Shown piece after piece: positions 9,296-21,804 of a stretch of DNA of 64,000 bases. Both the position numbers and the translations under genes were made by a program. Source of the DNA: Marinobacter pelagius (GTDB lineage: Bacteria; Pseudomonadota; Gammaproteobacteria; Pseudomonadales; Oleiphilaceae); the NCBI RefSeq assembly GCF_900114925.1, contig NZ_FOUR01000001.1, positions 682,001 to 746,000 of the forward strand. The letters run 5' to 3'. The notes under the pieces were generated by a model. That model was given only the letters and a program-made list of their open reading frames with translations, searched no databases and was not told where the DNA came from. Position 1 is the stretch's first letter. Each line of letters opens with the position of its first letter.

Positions 9296-11377
9296 TTACC
9301 CGGCGGTGGGCAACAGGGAGATGTCCGCCACCCGCAGGAACAGGTTGCGCAGGCGGTTGAGCAGCGCCAGGCGGTTGTTGCGGATCGCCTCATCCTCGGC
9401 CATGACCATGACCTCATCGAAGAAGGTATCCACCGGTTCCCGCAGGCTCGCCAGGGAGCTCAGGGCACTGGCGTAGTCCCCTTTTTCGAACAGCGGCAGG
9501 ACCTTCTGGGCTTGCTCTTCCACCTGGGCCGCCAGGGTCTTTTCCTCGGCATCCTGCAGCAGGTTCTCGTCCACGGTTTCCCCGATGCTGTCACCACCCT
9601 GCTTGGTCAGGATGTTGGAAACCCGCTTGTTGGCGCCTGCCAGGGCCTGGGCCTCGGGCAGCTGGCGGAAGGCTTCCACGGCCTTGACCCGGCGATCAAA
9701 GTCCAGCGGTTTGGTGGGCCGGCGGGCGTGTACCGCCAGGTAAACCTCGGCGCCGATGCCCTGCTCTTCGTAGTGGGCGCGGAAGCGCTCGAGCATGTAG
9801 TCCACCACGGTGGTGGCGGTGTTCTGCTCGGTCAGCACGCTGAAGTTTTGCTCGGCCCACTCGCAGACGGTCTGCAGGTCCAGCGGCAGCTCACGCTCGA
9901 TGATGATGCGCAGCACGCCCAGGGAGGCCCGGCGCAGGCCGAACGGATCACGGGTGCCCGAGGGCGGCTGGTTGATGCCGAACAGGCCCACCAGGGAATC
10001 AATTCGGTCGGCGATGGCGACGGCGCAGCCGGTCAGGGTGCCGGGCAGGTCATCACCGGCAAAGCGCGGCATGTACTGCTCGTTCAGCGCTTTGGCCACG
10101 TCCTCGTGCTCGCCGTCGTTGGCAGCATAGTACTGGCCCATGATGCCCTGTAGGTCGGTGAACTCCAGGACCATCTCGGTGACCAGGTCGGTCTTGGCCA
10201 GCATGGCAGCGCGCTCGGCCAGGGCCGGATCGCTGTTGATCGCCTCGGCGATCTTCTTCGCCAGGGCGGCAACCCGCACGGACTTGTCGTAAATGCTGCC
10301 CAGCTTCTCCTGGAACACGATCGGCTTGAGGGACTCGATGCGGTCTTCCAGCCGGGTCTTGCGGTCGGTGTCGTAGAAGAAGGCGGCGTCGGCCAGGCGC
10401 GGGCGGATCACTTTCTCGTTGCCGGAGATGACCTGACTCGGGTCCTTGCTTTCCAGGTTGGCCACGGTAATGAACAGCGGCAGCATCTTGCCGTCCCTGT
10501 CCACCACGTGGAAGTATTTCTGGTGTTCCTTCATGGAGGAAATCAGGGCTTCTGCCGGAACCTCCAGGAAGCGCTCCTCGAACCGGCCCATCAGCGGCAC
10601 CGGCCATTCGTTCAGGGCGGTAACCTCGTCCAGCAGGTCCTCGTCGATGACCGCCTTGCCGCCGGCTTCCTTCTCGGCCAGGGCAGTAACACCGGCGCGG
10701 ATATGCTCCCGGCGCTCGGCGAAGTCCGCCAGCACATAGCCTTCCTGCTTGAGTACCACCTCGTAGTCATTCGGTGTCGGCACGATCAGCGGTTTCGGGC
10801 AGTGGAACCGGTGGCCGCGGGTGGTGTTGCCGGGCTTCAGGCCCATGATGGAGGCGTCGATCACCTTGGTGCCGAACAGCAGGACCAGCCAGTGGACCGG
10901 CCGGACAAATTCGGTGCGGTAGGCACCCCAGCGCATGCGCTTGGGAATGGGCAGAGCGGCCAGGGACTGCTCCACCAGTTCCGGCATCAGTTCCACGGTC
11001 GGCCGGCCTTTTTCCACGGTGCGATAGACCACCCAGGCACCCTTGTCGGTTTCCATGGTGTCGAGCTGGTCCGGGGTGATGCCCAGGGAGGTGGCGAAAC
11101 CGGTCAGCGCCCGGGTCGGGTTGCCGGAGTCGTCGAAGGCGGCCTTGACCGCCGGGCCACGCTTCTCCACCGGCTTGTCCGGCTGGGCGTCGGCCAGGTC
11201 GCGGACCCGGACAGCCAGTCGGCGCGGAGCGGCAAAGGCTTCGACCTTGCCGAACTCGATGCCGGCATCTTCGAGGCCCTTGGCGATACCCCGGGTAAAG
11301 GCATCAGACAGTGGCTTGAGGGCCTTGGGGGGCAGTTCTTCGGTGCCCAGTTCAACCAGAAAATCCTGTGTAGCCAT
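9296..11377 (-). CDS. glyS: Glycyl-tRNA synthetase beta subunit
   Basis: 693-aa beta subunit of the bacterial alpha2beta2 glycyl-tRNA synthetase, needed for tRNA-Gly recognition. The start [20 protein letters not shown] is the diagnostic N-terminus of GlyS. Further family landmarks are [41 protein letters not shown] and [19 protein letters not shown]. The C-terminus ([25 protein letters not shown]) is the anticodon-binding region. Length agrees with the family. It starts 2 bases after the glyQ stop codon, so both subunits are made from one mRNA in the normal order glyQ-glyS. Confidence 0.98.
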   Translation of the reverse strand: MATQDFLVELGTEELPPKALKPLSDAFTRGIAKGLEDAGIEFGKVEAFAAPRRLAVRVRDLADAQPDKPVEKRGPAVKAAFDDSGNPTRALTGFATSLGITPDQLDTMETDKGAWVVYRTVEKGRPTVELMPELVEQSLAALPIPKRMRWGAYRTEFVRPVHWLVLLFGTKVIDASIMGLKPGNTTRGHRFHCPKPLIVPTPNDYEVVLKQEGYVLADFAERREHIRAGVTALAEKEAGGKAVIDEDLLDEVTALNEWPVPLMGRFEERFLEVPAEALISSMKEHQKYFHVVDRDGKMLPLFITVANLESKDPSQVISGNEKVIRPRLADAAFFYDTDRKTRLEDRIESLKPIVFQEKLGSIYDKSVRVAALAKKIAEAINSDPALAERAAMLAKTDLVTEMVLEFTDLQGIMGQYYAANDGEHEDVAKALNEQYMPRFAGDDLPGTLTGCAVAIADRIDSLVGLFGINQPPSGTRDPFGLRRASLGVLRIIIERELPLDLQTVCEWAEQNFSVLTEQNTATTVVDYMLERFRAHYEEQGIGAEVYLAVHARRPTKPLDFDRRVKAVEAFRQLPEAQALAGANKRVSNILTKQGGDSIGETVDENLLQDAEEKTLAAQVEEQAQKVLPLFEKGDYASALSSLASLREPVDTFFDEVMVMAEDEAIRNNRLALLNRLRNLFLRVADISLLPTAG

Positions 11378-11379
11378 GG

Positions 11380-12408
11380 TTATGCGTTCCCCTGTTCCTG
11401 CTGTGCCTTCTTCGCTTTCTTGCCTTTCTTCTTGCCGTTGGCCTTGGCCTCAGCGGCTTCTGCCGCAGACAGCACTTCCTGTTTCAGGGCCTCCGGGGCC
11501 AGCGGGAAGCCGAGCTTGCGGCGGCTGTCGAAGTAGGCCTGGGCCACGGCACGGGCCAGGGTACGTACGCGCAGAATGAAACGCTGACGCTCGGTCACGG
11601 AGATGGCGTGGCGGGCATCCAGCAGGTTGAAGGTGTGGGAGGCTTTCAGAACCTGTTCATAGGCCGGCAGCGGCAGGCCGGCCTCGATCAGCCGGGCACT
11701 CTCGCGCTCGTGGACGTCGAAGCTGTGGAACAGGAACTCGGTATCCGCCTGCTCGAAGTTGTAGGTGGACATCTCCACTTCCTGCTGGTGGAACACATCA
11801 CCATAAGTGACGACGCCATCCGGGCCTTCGGTCCACACCAGGTCATAGACGCTGTCCACGCCCTGCAGGTACATGGCGATCCGCTCGAGGCCGTAGGTCA
11901 GCTCGCCGGTCACCGGATAGCACTCCAGGCCGCCCACCTGCTGGAAGTAGGTGAACTGGGTCACTTCCATGCCGTTGAGCCAGATTTCCCAGCCCAGACC
12001 CCAGGCGCCGAGGGTCGGGGATTCCCAGTTGTCCTCGACGAAACGGATGTCGTGGACCAGCGGGTCCAGGCCCAGGGCCCGCAGGGAATCCAGGTAAAGC
12101 TCCTGGATGTTGTCCGGGGACGGCTTCAGGACCACCTGGAACTGGTAGTAGTGTTGCAGACGGTTCGGGTTTTCCCCGTAACGGCCGTCGGTGGGACGAC
12201 GGCTGGGCTGAACGTAGGCCGCATTCCAGGTCTCCGGACCGATCGCCCGCAGGAAGGTGGCCGGGTGGAAAGTACCGGCGCCCACTTCCATATCCAGGGG
12301 CTGGAGAACCACGCAGCCGTGCTGCGCCCAGAAATTCTGCAGAGCCAGGATCAGACCCTGGAAGGTCTTGATATCCGGCGCGGAGTTGTTCGTTGCCTTG
12401 TCTGTCAC
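11380..12408 (-). CDS. glyQ: Glycyl-tRNA synthetase alpha subunit
   Basis: Catalytic alpha subunit (342 aa), forming glycyl-adenylate and charging tRNA-Gly. Class II synthetase landmarks include [26 protein letters not shown] and [18 protein letters not shown]. It is about 40 residues longer than the E. coli protein: the extra part is a low-complexity, lysine- and alanine-rich tail ([16 protein letters not shown]), which may bind RNA non-specifically. First gene of the glyQS operon, with a promoter at 12480-12508. Confidence 0.98.
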   Translation of the reverse strand: MTDKATNNSAPDIKTFQGLILALQNFWAQHGCVVLQPLDMEVGAGTFHPATFLRAIGPETWNAAYVQPSRRPTDGRYGENPNRLQHYYQFQVVLKPSPDNIQELYLDSLRALGLDPLVHDIRFVEDNWESPTLGAWGLGWEIWLNGMEVTQFTYFQQVGGLECYPVTGELTYGLERIAMYLQGVDSVYDLVWTEGPDGVVTYGDVFHQQEVEMSTYNFEQADTEFLFHSFDVHERESARLIEAGLPLPAYEQVLKASHTFNLLDARHAISVTERQRFILRVRTLARAVAQAYFDSRRKLGFPLAPEALKQEVLSAAEAAEAKANGKKKGKKAKKAQQEQGNA

Positions 12409-12441
12409 GACGTTTGCCTGCTGATTCAGTCTGTGTGTGGC

Positions 12442-12462
12442 GCCCCGATCATCCTCCGGGGC
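12442..12462 (-). other. Hairpin in the glyQS 5' leader
   Basis: GCCCCG (12442-12447) pairs with CGGGGC (12457-12462) around a 9-nt loop, just downstream of the predicted glyQS transcription start. There is no T-tract on the exit side in the direction of transcription, so it is not a classical terminator; it may stabilise the mRNA 5' end. Confidence 0.4.
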
Positions 12463-12479
12463 ACTCCGAAAAAAGGCGC

Positions 12480-12508
12480 ATTATACGCTTGCCAATGCGG
12501 TATTTCTA
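12480..12508 (-). promoter_or_regulatory. Sigma-70 promoter of glyQS
   Basis: Minus strand: -35 TAGAAA (12503-12508), 17-bp spacer, perfect -10 TATAAT (12480-12485), then a GC-rich discriminator GCGCC, as often seen at growth-rate-controlled translation genes. It lies between the trkA stop and glyQ. Confidence 0.72.
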
Positions 12509-12535
12509 AGAGGTCTTCACTGCGTTGATTTTGAA

Positions 12536-13939
12536 CTAGAAGAAGGTCAGCCCGACCTGGAAAAGTTTCTCCACATCCCTGACCTTGGTCTTGTCCACCA
12601 GGAACAGGATCACGTGGTCGTCCGGCTGCACCCGGAGGTGGTCGTGGGCGATCAGGACCTCGTTGTGGCGGACGATGGCACCGATGGTGGTGCCTTCCGG
12701 CAGGGAGATCTCGTCGAGCCGTTTGCCCACCACCTTCGAGGACCGGTGATCGCCGTGGGCGATCGCCTCGATGGCCTCGGCCGCGCCGCGCCGCAGTGAG
12801 TGAACGTTAACTACGTCGCCCCGGCGGACGTGCGTGAGCAAGCTGCCGATGGTGGTTTGCTGCGGCGAGATGGCGACATCGATATCCCCGCCCTGGATCA
12901 GGTCCACGTAGTCGGGATTGTTGATCAGGGTCAGCACCTTGCGGGCGCCGAGCCGCTTGGCCAGCAGGGAGGCCATGATGTTGGCCTCGTCATCGTTGGT
13001 CACCGCGCAGAAGACATCGGTGTTCTCGATGTTCTCTTCCAGCAGGATGTCCTTGTTGGCGGCATCCCCTTCCAGCACCACGGTCTTGCGCAGGTTCTCG
13101 GACAGCATCACGCAGCGTTCGTGGTCCCGCTCCAGCAGCTTGACCTGGTAGCGCCCCTCCAGGGTGCTGGCCAGGCGCTGGCCGATGTTGCCGCCGCCGC
13201 AGATAAAGATCTTCTTGTAGGGCTTTTCCAGGGGCTGCAATTCGCTCATGACCGAGCGGATGTGGTCGGCGCCGGCGATGAAGAACACCTCGTCGCCGTC
13301 CTCGATCACGGTGTCGCCCTGGGGCATGATCGCCCGGTCCTTGCGGAAGATGGCGGCCACCCGGGTATCGATCTTGGGCATGTGGGTGCGCAGGTAGGAC
13401 AGCTCGTGCCCGACCAGCGGCCCGCCCTCGGTGGCCTGGATCGCCACCAGTCGTGCCAGGCCCTTGGAGAACTCCAGTACCTGCAGGGCACCCGGGTATT
13501 CGATCAGCCGGGTGATGTGCTTGGTCACCAGGTGCTCGGGACTGATCAGGACATCGATGGGAAAACCGCGCAGGCTGTCCAGGTCCTTGGCCTTGTCCCG
13601 CTGGTAGAACAGCTCGGGCTTGGCCAGGTAGGCGTTGGCCCGGACCCGGCAGATGGTGGTCGGGGTCTTGTACAGCAGTTTGGTGACCTGGCAGGCGACC
13701 ATGTTGGTCTCGTCGCTGTTGGTGACGGCGATCACCATGTCGCCGTCTTCGGCGCCGGCCTGGCGGAGCACCGTCGGGTAGGAGGCCTTGCCCTGGACCG
13801 TCCGGATGTCCAGGCGATCCTGCAGTTCCCGCAGCCGGACGCTGTCACTGTCGACCACGGTGATGTCGTTGGCTTCGTTGGCGAGGTTTTCGGCCAGGGT
13901 TCCGCCCACCTGGCCGGCACCGAGAATCAGGATCTTCAT
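12536..13939 (-). CDS. trkA: Trk potassium uptake regulatory subunit TrkA
   Basis: Cytoplasmic NAD(H)-binding subunit that gates the TrkH/TrkG potassium channel. The start was placed at [19 protein letters not shown] (467 aa): the open frame runs on upstream, but that part overlaps rsmB and has no family similarity. Two RCK units are visible, the first with GAGQVG at 7-12, the second with GGGNIG near residue 245, each followed by an acidic residue for NAD ribose binding (VVDSD, LLERD) and a TrkA-C region. The start overlaps the rsmB stop as ATGA. trkH is not in the window. The order fmt-rsmB-trkA is common in gammaproteobacteria. Confidence 0.96.
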   Translation of the reverse strand: MKILILGAGQVGGTLAENLANEANDITVVDSDSVRLRELQDRLDIRTVQGKASYPTVLRQAGAEDGDMVIAVTNSDETNMVACQVTKLLYKTPTTICRVRANAYLAKPELFYQRDKAKDLDSLRGFPIDVLISPEHLVTKHITRLIEYPGALQVLEFSKGLARLVAIQATEGGPLVGHELSYLRTHMPKIDTRVAAIFRKDRAIMPQGDTVIEDGDEVFFIAGADHIRSVMSELQPLEKPYKKIFICGGGNIGQRLASTLEGRYQVKLLERDHERCVMLSENLRKTVVLEGDAANKDILLEENIENTDVFCAVTNDDEANIMASLLAKRLGARKVLTLINNPDYVDLIQGGDIDVAISPQQTTIGSLLTHVRRGDVVNVHSLRRGAAEAIEAIAHGDHRSSKVVGKRLDEISLPEGTTIGAIVRHNEVLIAHDHLRVQPDDHVILFLVDKTKVRDVEKLFQVGLTFF

Positions 13940-15237
13940 GGTTCGGGTTTCTCCAGTACCGCGTAGAAGAAGCCATCGTGGCTGTCGGGGTCCGGCAGCA
14001 ACTGGCGACCGGCGCCGGTGTCCCGGCCCCAGGCCACATCCGGCTCGATCAGGCCGGCGTCCGGCTGCTGTTTCATGAACCGTTGGATTATACGGTGGTT
14101 TTCCTGGGGGAACACGGAACAGGTGGCATACACCAGGCGGCCACCGGGTTTGAGGATCGACCACATGGCCTCGAGCAGCCCCATCTGGATGCCCGCCAGG
14201 GGCGTGATGTCCGATTCCCGCCGCAGCAGCTTGATGTCCGGATGCCGGCGGATCACGCCCGTGGCGCTGCAGGGCACATCCAGCAGGATCCGGTCGAACC
14301 CGACGCCATCCCACCAGCTGTCGATATCCGCCGCATCTGCCTGTTTCAGGGTGGCGGTGAGGTCCAGGCGGTCCAGGTTTTCCTGTACCCGGGGCAGGCG
14401 CTCGGCGGATTCGTCGATGGCTACCACCTCGGACAGTTCCCCGCAGGCTTCCAGGATGGCGCAGGTCTTGCCACCCGGGGCCGCGCAGGCATCCAGCACC
14501 CGCTGGCCCGGGGCAAGGTCCAGCAGGGTGGTGCAAAGCTGGGCGGCCTCGTCCTGGACGCTGGCGGCACCGTCGGCGAACCAGGGTAGCCGATCCACCG
14601 GCACCGGGCGGGCCAGCTGGATGGCGTGGGGTGCGAACCGGGTCGGCGAGGCCTCGATGCCCGCCTCGTCCAGCAGGCCCAGGTAGTGTTCGCGGCTGAA
14701 ACGCAGGGCATTGACCCGCAGGGTCATGGGCGCCTGGGTGTTATTGGCCTCGAGAATCCGTTGCCAGTCCTGCGGCCAGTTGTGGCGCAGCTTGTCCACC
14801 ATCCACTGGGGGTGGCTGAAGCGTTCGGCGTCGTCTTTCGGCTCGGGGGCGCCTTCACGCTCGGCAGCGCGTAGTACCCCGTTGACCAGACCGGTCAGGT
14901 GCGGCTTGTCCAGGGCCCGGCAGGCTTCCACCGATTCATTGAGCACGGCGTAGGTGGCCTGCTCGCTGAACCGGAGCTGGAACAGGGCAACCAGCATCAG
15001 GTGGTGGACGATGCGGTCCTGTTTGCGCAGCGGTTTCTTCAGCCGGCCCTGCAGTTCACCATCGAGCCGGTGGAACCAGCGGCAGGTGCCGTAACACAGT
15101 GCCTGCAGTTCCGCCCGTTCGCCCTCACCGACCCGGCTCAGGGCCGGCGGCAGGCACTGGGACAGGGACTGGCCCTGCTCGACCGCCAGCAGGACGCTGG
15201 CCGCCACGGACCGCATGGGTTGTTGGCCGGAGCCCAT
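13936..15237 (-). CDS. rsmB: 16S rRNA (cytosine-967 C5) methyltransferase RsmB
   Basis: SAM-dependent enzyme methylating C967 of 16S rRNA (433 aa). The N-terminal 140 residues form a NusB-like RNA-binding domain ([19 protein letters not shown]). The C-terminal methyltransferase domain has the SAM motif [24 protein letters not shown] with the motif IV cysteine, and [11 protein letters not shown] with the motif VI cysteine, the two-cysteine signature of m5C methyltransferases. It begins 1 base after the fmt stop and ends by overlapping trkA. Confidence 0.97.
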   Translation of the reverse strand: MGSGQQPMRSVAASVLLAVEQGQSLSQCLPPALSRVGEGERAELQALCYGTCRWFHRLDGELQGRLKKPLRKQDRIVHHLMLVALFQLRFSEQATYAVLNESVEACRALDKPHLTGLVNGVLRAAEREGAPEPKDDAERFSHPQWMVDKLRHNWPQDWQRILEANNTQAPMTLRVNALRFSREHYLGLLDEAGIEASPTRFAPHAIQLARPVPVDRLPWFADGAASVQDEAAQLCTTLLDLAPGQRVLDACAAPGGKTCAILEACGELSEVVAIDESAERLPRVQENLDRLDLTATLKQADAADIDSWWDGVGFDRILLDVPCSATGVIRRHPDIKLLRRESDITPLAGIQMGLLEAMWSILKPGGRLVYATCSVFPQENHRIIQRFMKQQPDAGLIEPDVAWGRDTGAGRQLLPDPDSHDGFFYAVLEKPEP

Positions 15238-15238
15238 C

Positions 15239-16174
15239 TCAGTTCAGCTCCTGGCCGGGCAGCAACAGCTGCTTGCCGCCGTTGATCAGGTCGTTCACGC
15301 TCTGGGCGCGGGCTCCGGGCAGCTGCAGGCGGGTGATGCGCAGGGTGCCTTCACCACAGGCCACGTCGATGCCTTCCCGTTCCCGGCGAATCACGGTGCC
15401 TGGGGTTTCGGTGGAGGCATCGGCCAGGGCACTGGCCTCGTGAATGCGGATGCGCTGGTCGTCGAGGTCGGTGTAGGTGCCGGGCCAGGGATTGAAGGCG
15501 CGCACCAGCCGTTCGATGCCGGTGGCATCCTGGTGCCAGGCGATATGGCCTTCCTCTTTCGACAGCTTGTGGGCGTAGCAGGCCAGATCGTCGTTCTGGG
15601 CTTCCCCGGACAGTTCGCCCTTTTCCAGCAGAGCCAGCGCCTTGACGATGGCCTCCCCGCCCAGGGTTGCCAGCCGGTCATGGAGACTGCCGCCAGTATC
15701 GTCGTCATGGATCGGGGTAATGGTTTTCAGCAACATGGCACCGGTATCAAGGCCTTCGTCCATCTGCATGATGGTGATGCCGGTTTCCCGGTCGCCGGCG
15801 GCAATGGCCCGCTGGATCGGGGCGGCACCGCGCCAGCGCGGCAGCAGTGAGGCGTGGATGTTCAGGCAGCCGTGGGCCGGGATTTCCAGCACGGTCTTGG
15901 GCAGGATCAGGCCGTAGGCGGCAACAATCATCACATCCGGGTTCAGCATCGCCAGTTCCTGCCGGGCTTCCGGACTGCGAAAGTTCTCGGGCTGGAACAC
16001 CGGCAGGTCAGCTTCAAGGGCCACCTTCTTGACCGGGCTGGGCATCAGCTTGCGGCCCCGGCCGGCGGGCCGGTCCGGCTGGGAGTAAACGCCAACGATG
16101 TCGTGGTGGGTCGCCAGAAGTGCTTTCAGGGCGGTAGCGGCAAAGTCGGGCGTGCCGGCAAATACGATTCGCAC
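15239..16174 (-). CDS. fmt: Methionyl-tRNA formyltransferase
   Basis: Adds a formyl group from 10-formyl-THF to initiator Met-tRNA (311 aa). A GTG start at 16172-16174 is preferred because it gives the conserved N-terminus (V)RIVFAGTPDFAATAL and a length close to E. coli Fmt; an in-frame ATG 60 bases upstream would add 20 unconserved residues. The family loop HASLLPRWRGAAPIQRAI contains the catalytic Asn/His region, followed by DTGAML. The C-terminal OB-like domain is complete (FNPWPGTYTDL). Part of the def-fmt-rsmB-trkA cluster. Confidence 0.96.
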   Translation of the reverse strand: MRIVFAGTPDFAATALKALLATHHDIVGVYSQPDRPAGRGRKLMPSPVKKVALEADLPVFQPENFRSPEARQELAMLNPDVMIVAAYGLILPKTVLEIPAHGCLNIHASLLPRWRGAAPIQRAIAAGDRETGITIMQMDEGLDTGAMLLKTITPIHDDDTGGSLHDRLATLGGEAIVKALALLEKGELSGEAQNDDLACYAHKLSKEEGHIAWHQDATGIERLVRAFNPWPGTYTDLDDQRIRIHEASALADASTETPGTVIRREREGIDVACGEGTLRITRLQLPGARAQSVNDLINGGKQLLLPGQELN

Positions 16175-16264
16175 TGTGGTGTCGTCTCTGTTCCGTTGAA
16201 TACGAAAAGACCGGGTCATCGCCCGGTCCGTCACTGCCTGTCTGTTCTGGTGGCCTGAAACAGA

Positions 16265-16768
16265 TCAGGCACTCTTGCGATGAAGCTTTTCCAGTTTCTT
16301 CTTGATCCGGTTCCGCTTCAGGGCGCTGAGATAGTCCACGAACAGCTTGCCGTTGAGGTGGTCCATCTCGTGCTGGATACAGACCGCCAGCAGGCCTTGC
16401 GCCTCAATCTCGAACGGCTCGCCGTTGCGGTCCAGTGCCCGGATCCGGCAGTGTTCGATGCGCTCCACGTCCTCGTAGAAACCGGGGACGGAGAGACAGC
16501 CTTCCTGCATGGCTTCGTAGTCACCATCCAGGACTTCCACCTCGGGGTTGATGAATACCCGCGGCTCGCTCTTGTCCTCGGACAGGTCCATCACGATGAT
16601 CTGCTTGTGAACATTGACCTGGGTCGCCGCCAGACCGATTCCGGGCGCATCGTACATGGTCTCGAACATGTCGTCGATCAGCTTGCGGATGTCGTCTGTG
16701 ACTTCGTCCACCGGCTTGGCAATGGTGCGCAGACGGGGATCCGGGTATTCGAGGATTTCTAGTATCAT
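16265..16768 (-). CDS. def: Peptide deformylase
   Basis: Metalloenzyme removing the formyl group from nascent proteins (167 aa). The ATG at 16768 gives [20 protein letters not shown], the usual N-terminus and length; a longer frame from 16810 adds 14 unconserved residues. All three family motifs are present: GIGLAATQ at 43-50, EGCLS at 89-93 (metal ligand Cys91), HEMDH at 133-137 (ligands His133, His137, catalytic Glu134). It is followed after 90 bases by fmt, pairing formylation and deformylation. Confidence 0.97.
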   Translation of the reverse strand: MILEILEYPDPRLRTIAKPVDEVTDDIRKLIDDMFETMYDAPGIGLAATQVNVHKQIIVMDLSEDKSEPRVFINPEVEVLDGDYEAMQEGCLSVPGFYEDVERIEHCRIRALDRNGEPFEIEAQGLLAVCIQHEMDHLNGKLFVDYLSALKRNRIKKKLEKLHRKSA

Positions 16769-17077
16769 AACGCTCGCGTTTCTGGTCCGTATGTCCGGCA
16801 GTTCAGGCAATCTGCCCGGCTACCGTTTGAGTTTTGTAATCCTGTGAAGGAAGTCTCGATATTATCCCCCAAATCCACGATTGAGTACAAACTGATCAGT
16901 TAATAGTTAAAATCTTTCACTGGCAGAATAGAATTCACTGGAAGAACAAAAGATAACATCACAATTTCCGAGACTTCTTCTATAGTATCAGGAATAACAA
17001 CGTAATAAGCTGCAGATACTCCGGCTGCATCCCAACAGAATGCAAAGACTCAAGGCACGCGATCAAGGACTTACACA
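16769..17077. promoter_or_regulatory. Divergent intergenic region def / LysM gene
   Basis: AT-rich 309-bp gap between divergent genes. A plus-strand promoter for the LysM gene is suggested at 16958-16986: ATCACA, 17-bp spacer, TATAGT. A minus-strand GATAAT near 16860 could serve def. A 9-bp inverted repeat, GAAGTCTCG (16850-16858) and CGAGACTTC (16969-16977), flanks the region and touches both predicted -10 areas; it could be a shared operator. CTGATCAG near 16890 is a small palindrome. No small gene is evident. Confidence 0.5.
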
Positions 17078-18094
17078 ATGAGGAAACTGCTGTACGCTCT
17101 GGCAGCCACTGCGCTGCTGTTTACTTCCTGGGCCCAGGCTCAACCGGAACTGCGGTCCGACCATCCCGAGCGTTACACTGTCGTGAAGGGGGACACCCTC
17201 TGGGACATTTCGGCGCGCTTTCTGAACAATCCGTGGTATTGGCCGGAAATCTGGCACGTTAATCCCCAGGTTGCCAACCCGCACCTCATCTACCCTGGTG
17301 ATCGCCTCGCCCTGGTCTACATCGACGGCAAACCGCGGATCACCAAGGTGGCTTCCAACGGCGTGGTGAAGCTCTCGCCCCAGGTGCGTTCCGAGCCGAT
17401 TGATACCCCGATCCCGGCCATTCCGCTGGATGCCATCAGCAGCTTCCTGACCGATACCCGTATCGTGACCCCGGAAGAGCTCGAGGGTGCGCCCTACGTC
17501 CTGGAAGGCGAGGACGGTCGCATCATCACCGGTGCCGGTGACCGGGTCTATGCCCGGGGCGACAAGCCGGCCGACAAGGTGGGTATCTTCCGCCGTACCA
17601 AGGAATTCCGCGATCCGGATACCGGCGAGTTCCTGGGTTTGGAGGCCCGTAGCATCGGTGCCGGCAACATCACCGCCGAGAACGGGGATGTGCTGACCCT
17701 GCGCCTGACCAAGTCCAACCAGGAGATCCGTATCGGTGATCGCCTGCTGACCAGTGTTGATCGCCCCATCGCCACCAGCTTTGTGCCCAGCTCGCCGGAC
17801 GAAACCGTTGAGGGCGAGATGATCGCTGTCGATGGCGGTGTCAGCCAGATCGGTCAGTACGACGTGGTGGCGATCAACCGCGGTGAACGGGATGGCCTTG
17901 AAGCCGGCAACGTCATGGCGGTACTCAAGAGCGGCAACCTGGTGCGCGATCCGGTCACCGGTGAGACCATCGAGCTGCCGTCGGAGCGTGCCGGTCTGCT
18001 GATGGTATTCCAGGCCTACGAGAAGATGAGCTACGGATTGGTCCTGCAGGCCACCCGTCCACTGTCCGTGGGTGACAAGGTTACCAATCCCTGA
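17078..18094 (+). CDS. LysM-domain envelope protein
   Basis: Secreted 338-aa protein. Residues 1-21 are a Sec signal peptide (cleavage after AQA). A LysM domain follows directly (YTVVKGDTLWDISARFL to GDRLALVY, about 32-80), which binds peptidoglycan glycan chains. Within it, NPWYWPEIWHVNPQVANPHLIYPGD is typical of the gammaproteobacterial family next to dprA. The remaining 250 residues are beta-rich without a catalytic motif I can identify. It is co-oriented with dprA, tsaC, hemF and aroE but followed by a terminator-like hairpin. A role in cell-wall maintenance is inferred. Confidence 0.9.
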   Translation: MRKLLYALAATALLFTSWAQAQPELRSDHPERYTVVKGDTLWDISARFLNNPWYWPEIWHVNPQVANPHLIYPGDRLALVYIDGKPRITKVASNGVVKLSPQVRSEPIDTPIPAIPLDAISSFLTDTRIVTPEELEGAPYVLEGEDGRIITGAGDRVYARGDKPADKVGIFRRTKEFRDPDTGEFLGLEARSIGAGNITAENGDVLTLRLTKSNQEIRIGDRLLTSVDRPIATSFVPSSPDETVEGEMIAVDGGVSQIGQYDVVAINRGERDGLEAGNVMAVLKSGNLVRDPVTGETIELPSERAGLLMVFQAYEKMSYGLVLQATRPLSVGDKVTNP

Positions 18095-18122
18095 TCGGAC
18101 AGTAGCTTCCAGCTGCAAGTTG

Positions 18123-18158
18123 AATGGCCGGGCGGGATTGCCCGGCCATTGTTGTTTT
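18123..18158 (+). terminator. Intrinsic terminator after the LysM gene
   Basis: 11-bp perfect stem AATGGCCGGGC (18123-18133) / GCCCGGCCATT (18140-18150) with a 6-nt loop, followed by GTTGTTTT. The T-tract is interrupted, so termination may be partial. It ends 15 bases before the dprA start. Confidence 0.65.
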
Positions 18159-18173
18159 CAAGGATGAAGAATC

Positions 18174-19352
18174 ATGAACGAATTGCTTTCCGGCGCGGGT
18201 TCCCGCGACCGTTTCTGCCAGGCGCTTGAACATCCCGCTGCGCCCTGGCTCCTGCTGGCAATCCTGCCCCGGTTCGGTATCCGGCGGCGTGAGGCCGCGA
18301 TGGCCGCAACCGCACAACTGACCGATCTGCTGGCCATGAACCCGGCCACCCTGAAAGCTGTCGGCCTGCATCCGGAAACCATCACCGGAATCCGCGCCTG
18401 GCAGGACAAAGACACCAGCCACCCTGCCCTGTTGGAAATCGCGGAGGCCCTCATTGCCTGCGGCCAACACGGCATCCACCTCGTTACCTGGGCTGATGCT
18501 GATTATCCTGAAGCATTGCGCCACATCCATGATGCGCCCCTGGTGCTCTATATCCTGGGGGATCGTGCCCTTCTTGGCCGGGACCAGATCGGCATTGTCG
18601 GCAGCCGTCATGCCACCCGCCCGGGCCTGGACCATGCCCGCCGGTTCGCGGCGGAGCTCAGTCGCCGGGAACTGGTGGTCACCAGTGGACTCGCCCTGGG
18701 TGTGGACGGTGCCGCCCATGCCGGCGCCCTCGATGCCGGCTTTCCCACCATTGCGGTCATCGGCTGCGGGCTGGATCAGATCTATCCCCGCCAGCACCAG
18801 AGACTGGGCCAGCGGGTGATCGAACAAGGTGTGCTGGTGTCGGAATATCCCCCGGGGACGCCGGCCCGTGCCGCCCATTTCCCTCAGCGCAACCGGATCA
18901 TCAGCGGGTTGTCCCGGGGTGTACTGGTGGTGGAGGCGGGCCTCAAGAGTGGTTCTCTGATCACCGCCAGGCTGGCGCTGGAGCAGGGCCGCGAGGTGTT
19001 TGCTATTCCCGGTTCCGTTCACAGTCCGGTGGCCCGCGGCTGCCACCACCTGATCAAGCAGGGCGCCCGGCTGGTGGAAACCGTGGATGACGTGCTGGAA
19101 GAACTGGGTGCCTGGTGGTCGCTCCAAGCGGGTGAAGCGGACCCTGCCCGGGAGCCGGGGGCACCGGACCTGTCGCGCCTGGGGCAGCGGGAAATCGCGG
19201 TATTTGAGGCATTAGGGTATGATCCGGTATCAACCGATGCACTGAGTTCGGCGACCGGTTTGGCCGCGGACCAGCTGATGCAGTCCCTGTTGCTCCTGGA
19301 GCTGGAAGGGCTGGCCAGTTCAGCACCCGGCGGCTACCTGCGAATCGCCTGA
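18174..19352 (+). CDS. dprA: DNA-processing protein DprA
   Basis: Loads RecA onto incoming single-stranded DNA during transformation (392 aa). A helix-hairpin-helix/SAM-like N-terminus (about 1-85) precedes the Rossmann-like DprA core: GIVGSRHATRPG, TSGLALGVDGAAHAGAL, IAVIGCGLDQIYP, FPQRNRIISGLSRGVLVVEA and GSLITARLALEQGREVFAIPG. A short winged-helix (DML1-like) domain ends the protein. The start has AAGGATGAAGAATC upstream. Natural competence cannot be concluded from this gene alone, since DprA is conserved in many non-competent bacteria. Confidence 0.96.
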   Translation: MNELLSGAGSRDRFCQALEHPAAPWLLLAILPRFGIRRREAAMAATAQLTDLLAMNPATLKAVGLHPETITGIRAWQDKDTSHPALLEIAEALIACGQHGIHLVTWADADYPEALRHIHDAPLVLYILGDRALLGRDQIGIVGSRHATRPGLDHARRFAAELSRRELVVTSGLALGVDGAAHAGALDAGFPTIAVIGCGLDQIYPRQHQRLGQRVIEQGVLVSEYPPGTPARAAHFPQRNRIISGLSRGVLVVEAGLKSGSLITARLALEQGREVFAIPGSVHSPVARGCHHLIKQGARLVETVDDVLEELGAWWSLQAGEADPAREPGAPDLSRLGQREIAVFEALGYDPVSTDALSSATGLAADQLMQSLLLLELEGLASSAPGGYLRIA

Positions 19353-19395
19353 ACCCGGTGCCCTGTTCCACCCCGTTCTGAACAGATGATTCTCG

Positions 19396-21720
<2,325 letters not shown>

Positions 21721-21734
21721 GCCGGGCGGGCAAA

Positions 21735-21773
21735 AAGAAAGGCAGTGGCCGGGGCGTGATCCCGGCGCCTGCC
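21735..21773 (-). terminator. Terminator of hsp20 (minus strand), between convergent genes
   Basis: A GC-rich stem at 21741-21773 (GGCAG/CTGCC outer, GCCGGG/CCCGGC inner, 2x2 internal mismatch) is followed on the minus strand by TTTCTTTTT. It suits the hsp20 transcript, and the same stem also lies after aroE on the plus strand but without a T-tract there. Confidence 0.6.
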
Positions 21774-21804
21774 CGGAGAAGGGTCAGTGTGAAGCGAAGC
21801 GGAC

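Noticed and set aside
13940..14536. N-terminal extension of the trkA reading frame
   Set aside because: It overlaps rsmB and encodes Pro/Gly/Arg-rich shadow sequence; the conserved TrkA N-terminus starts at 13939.
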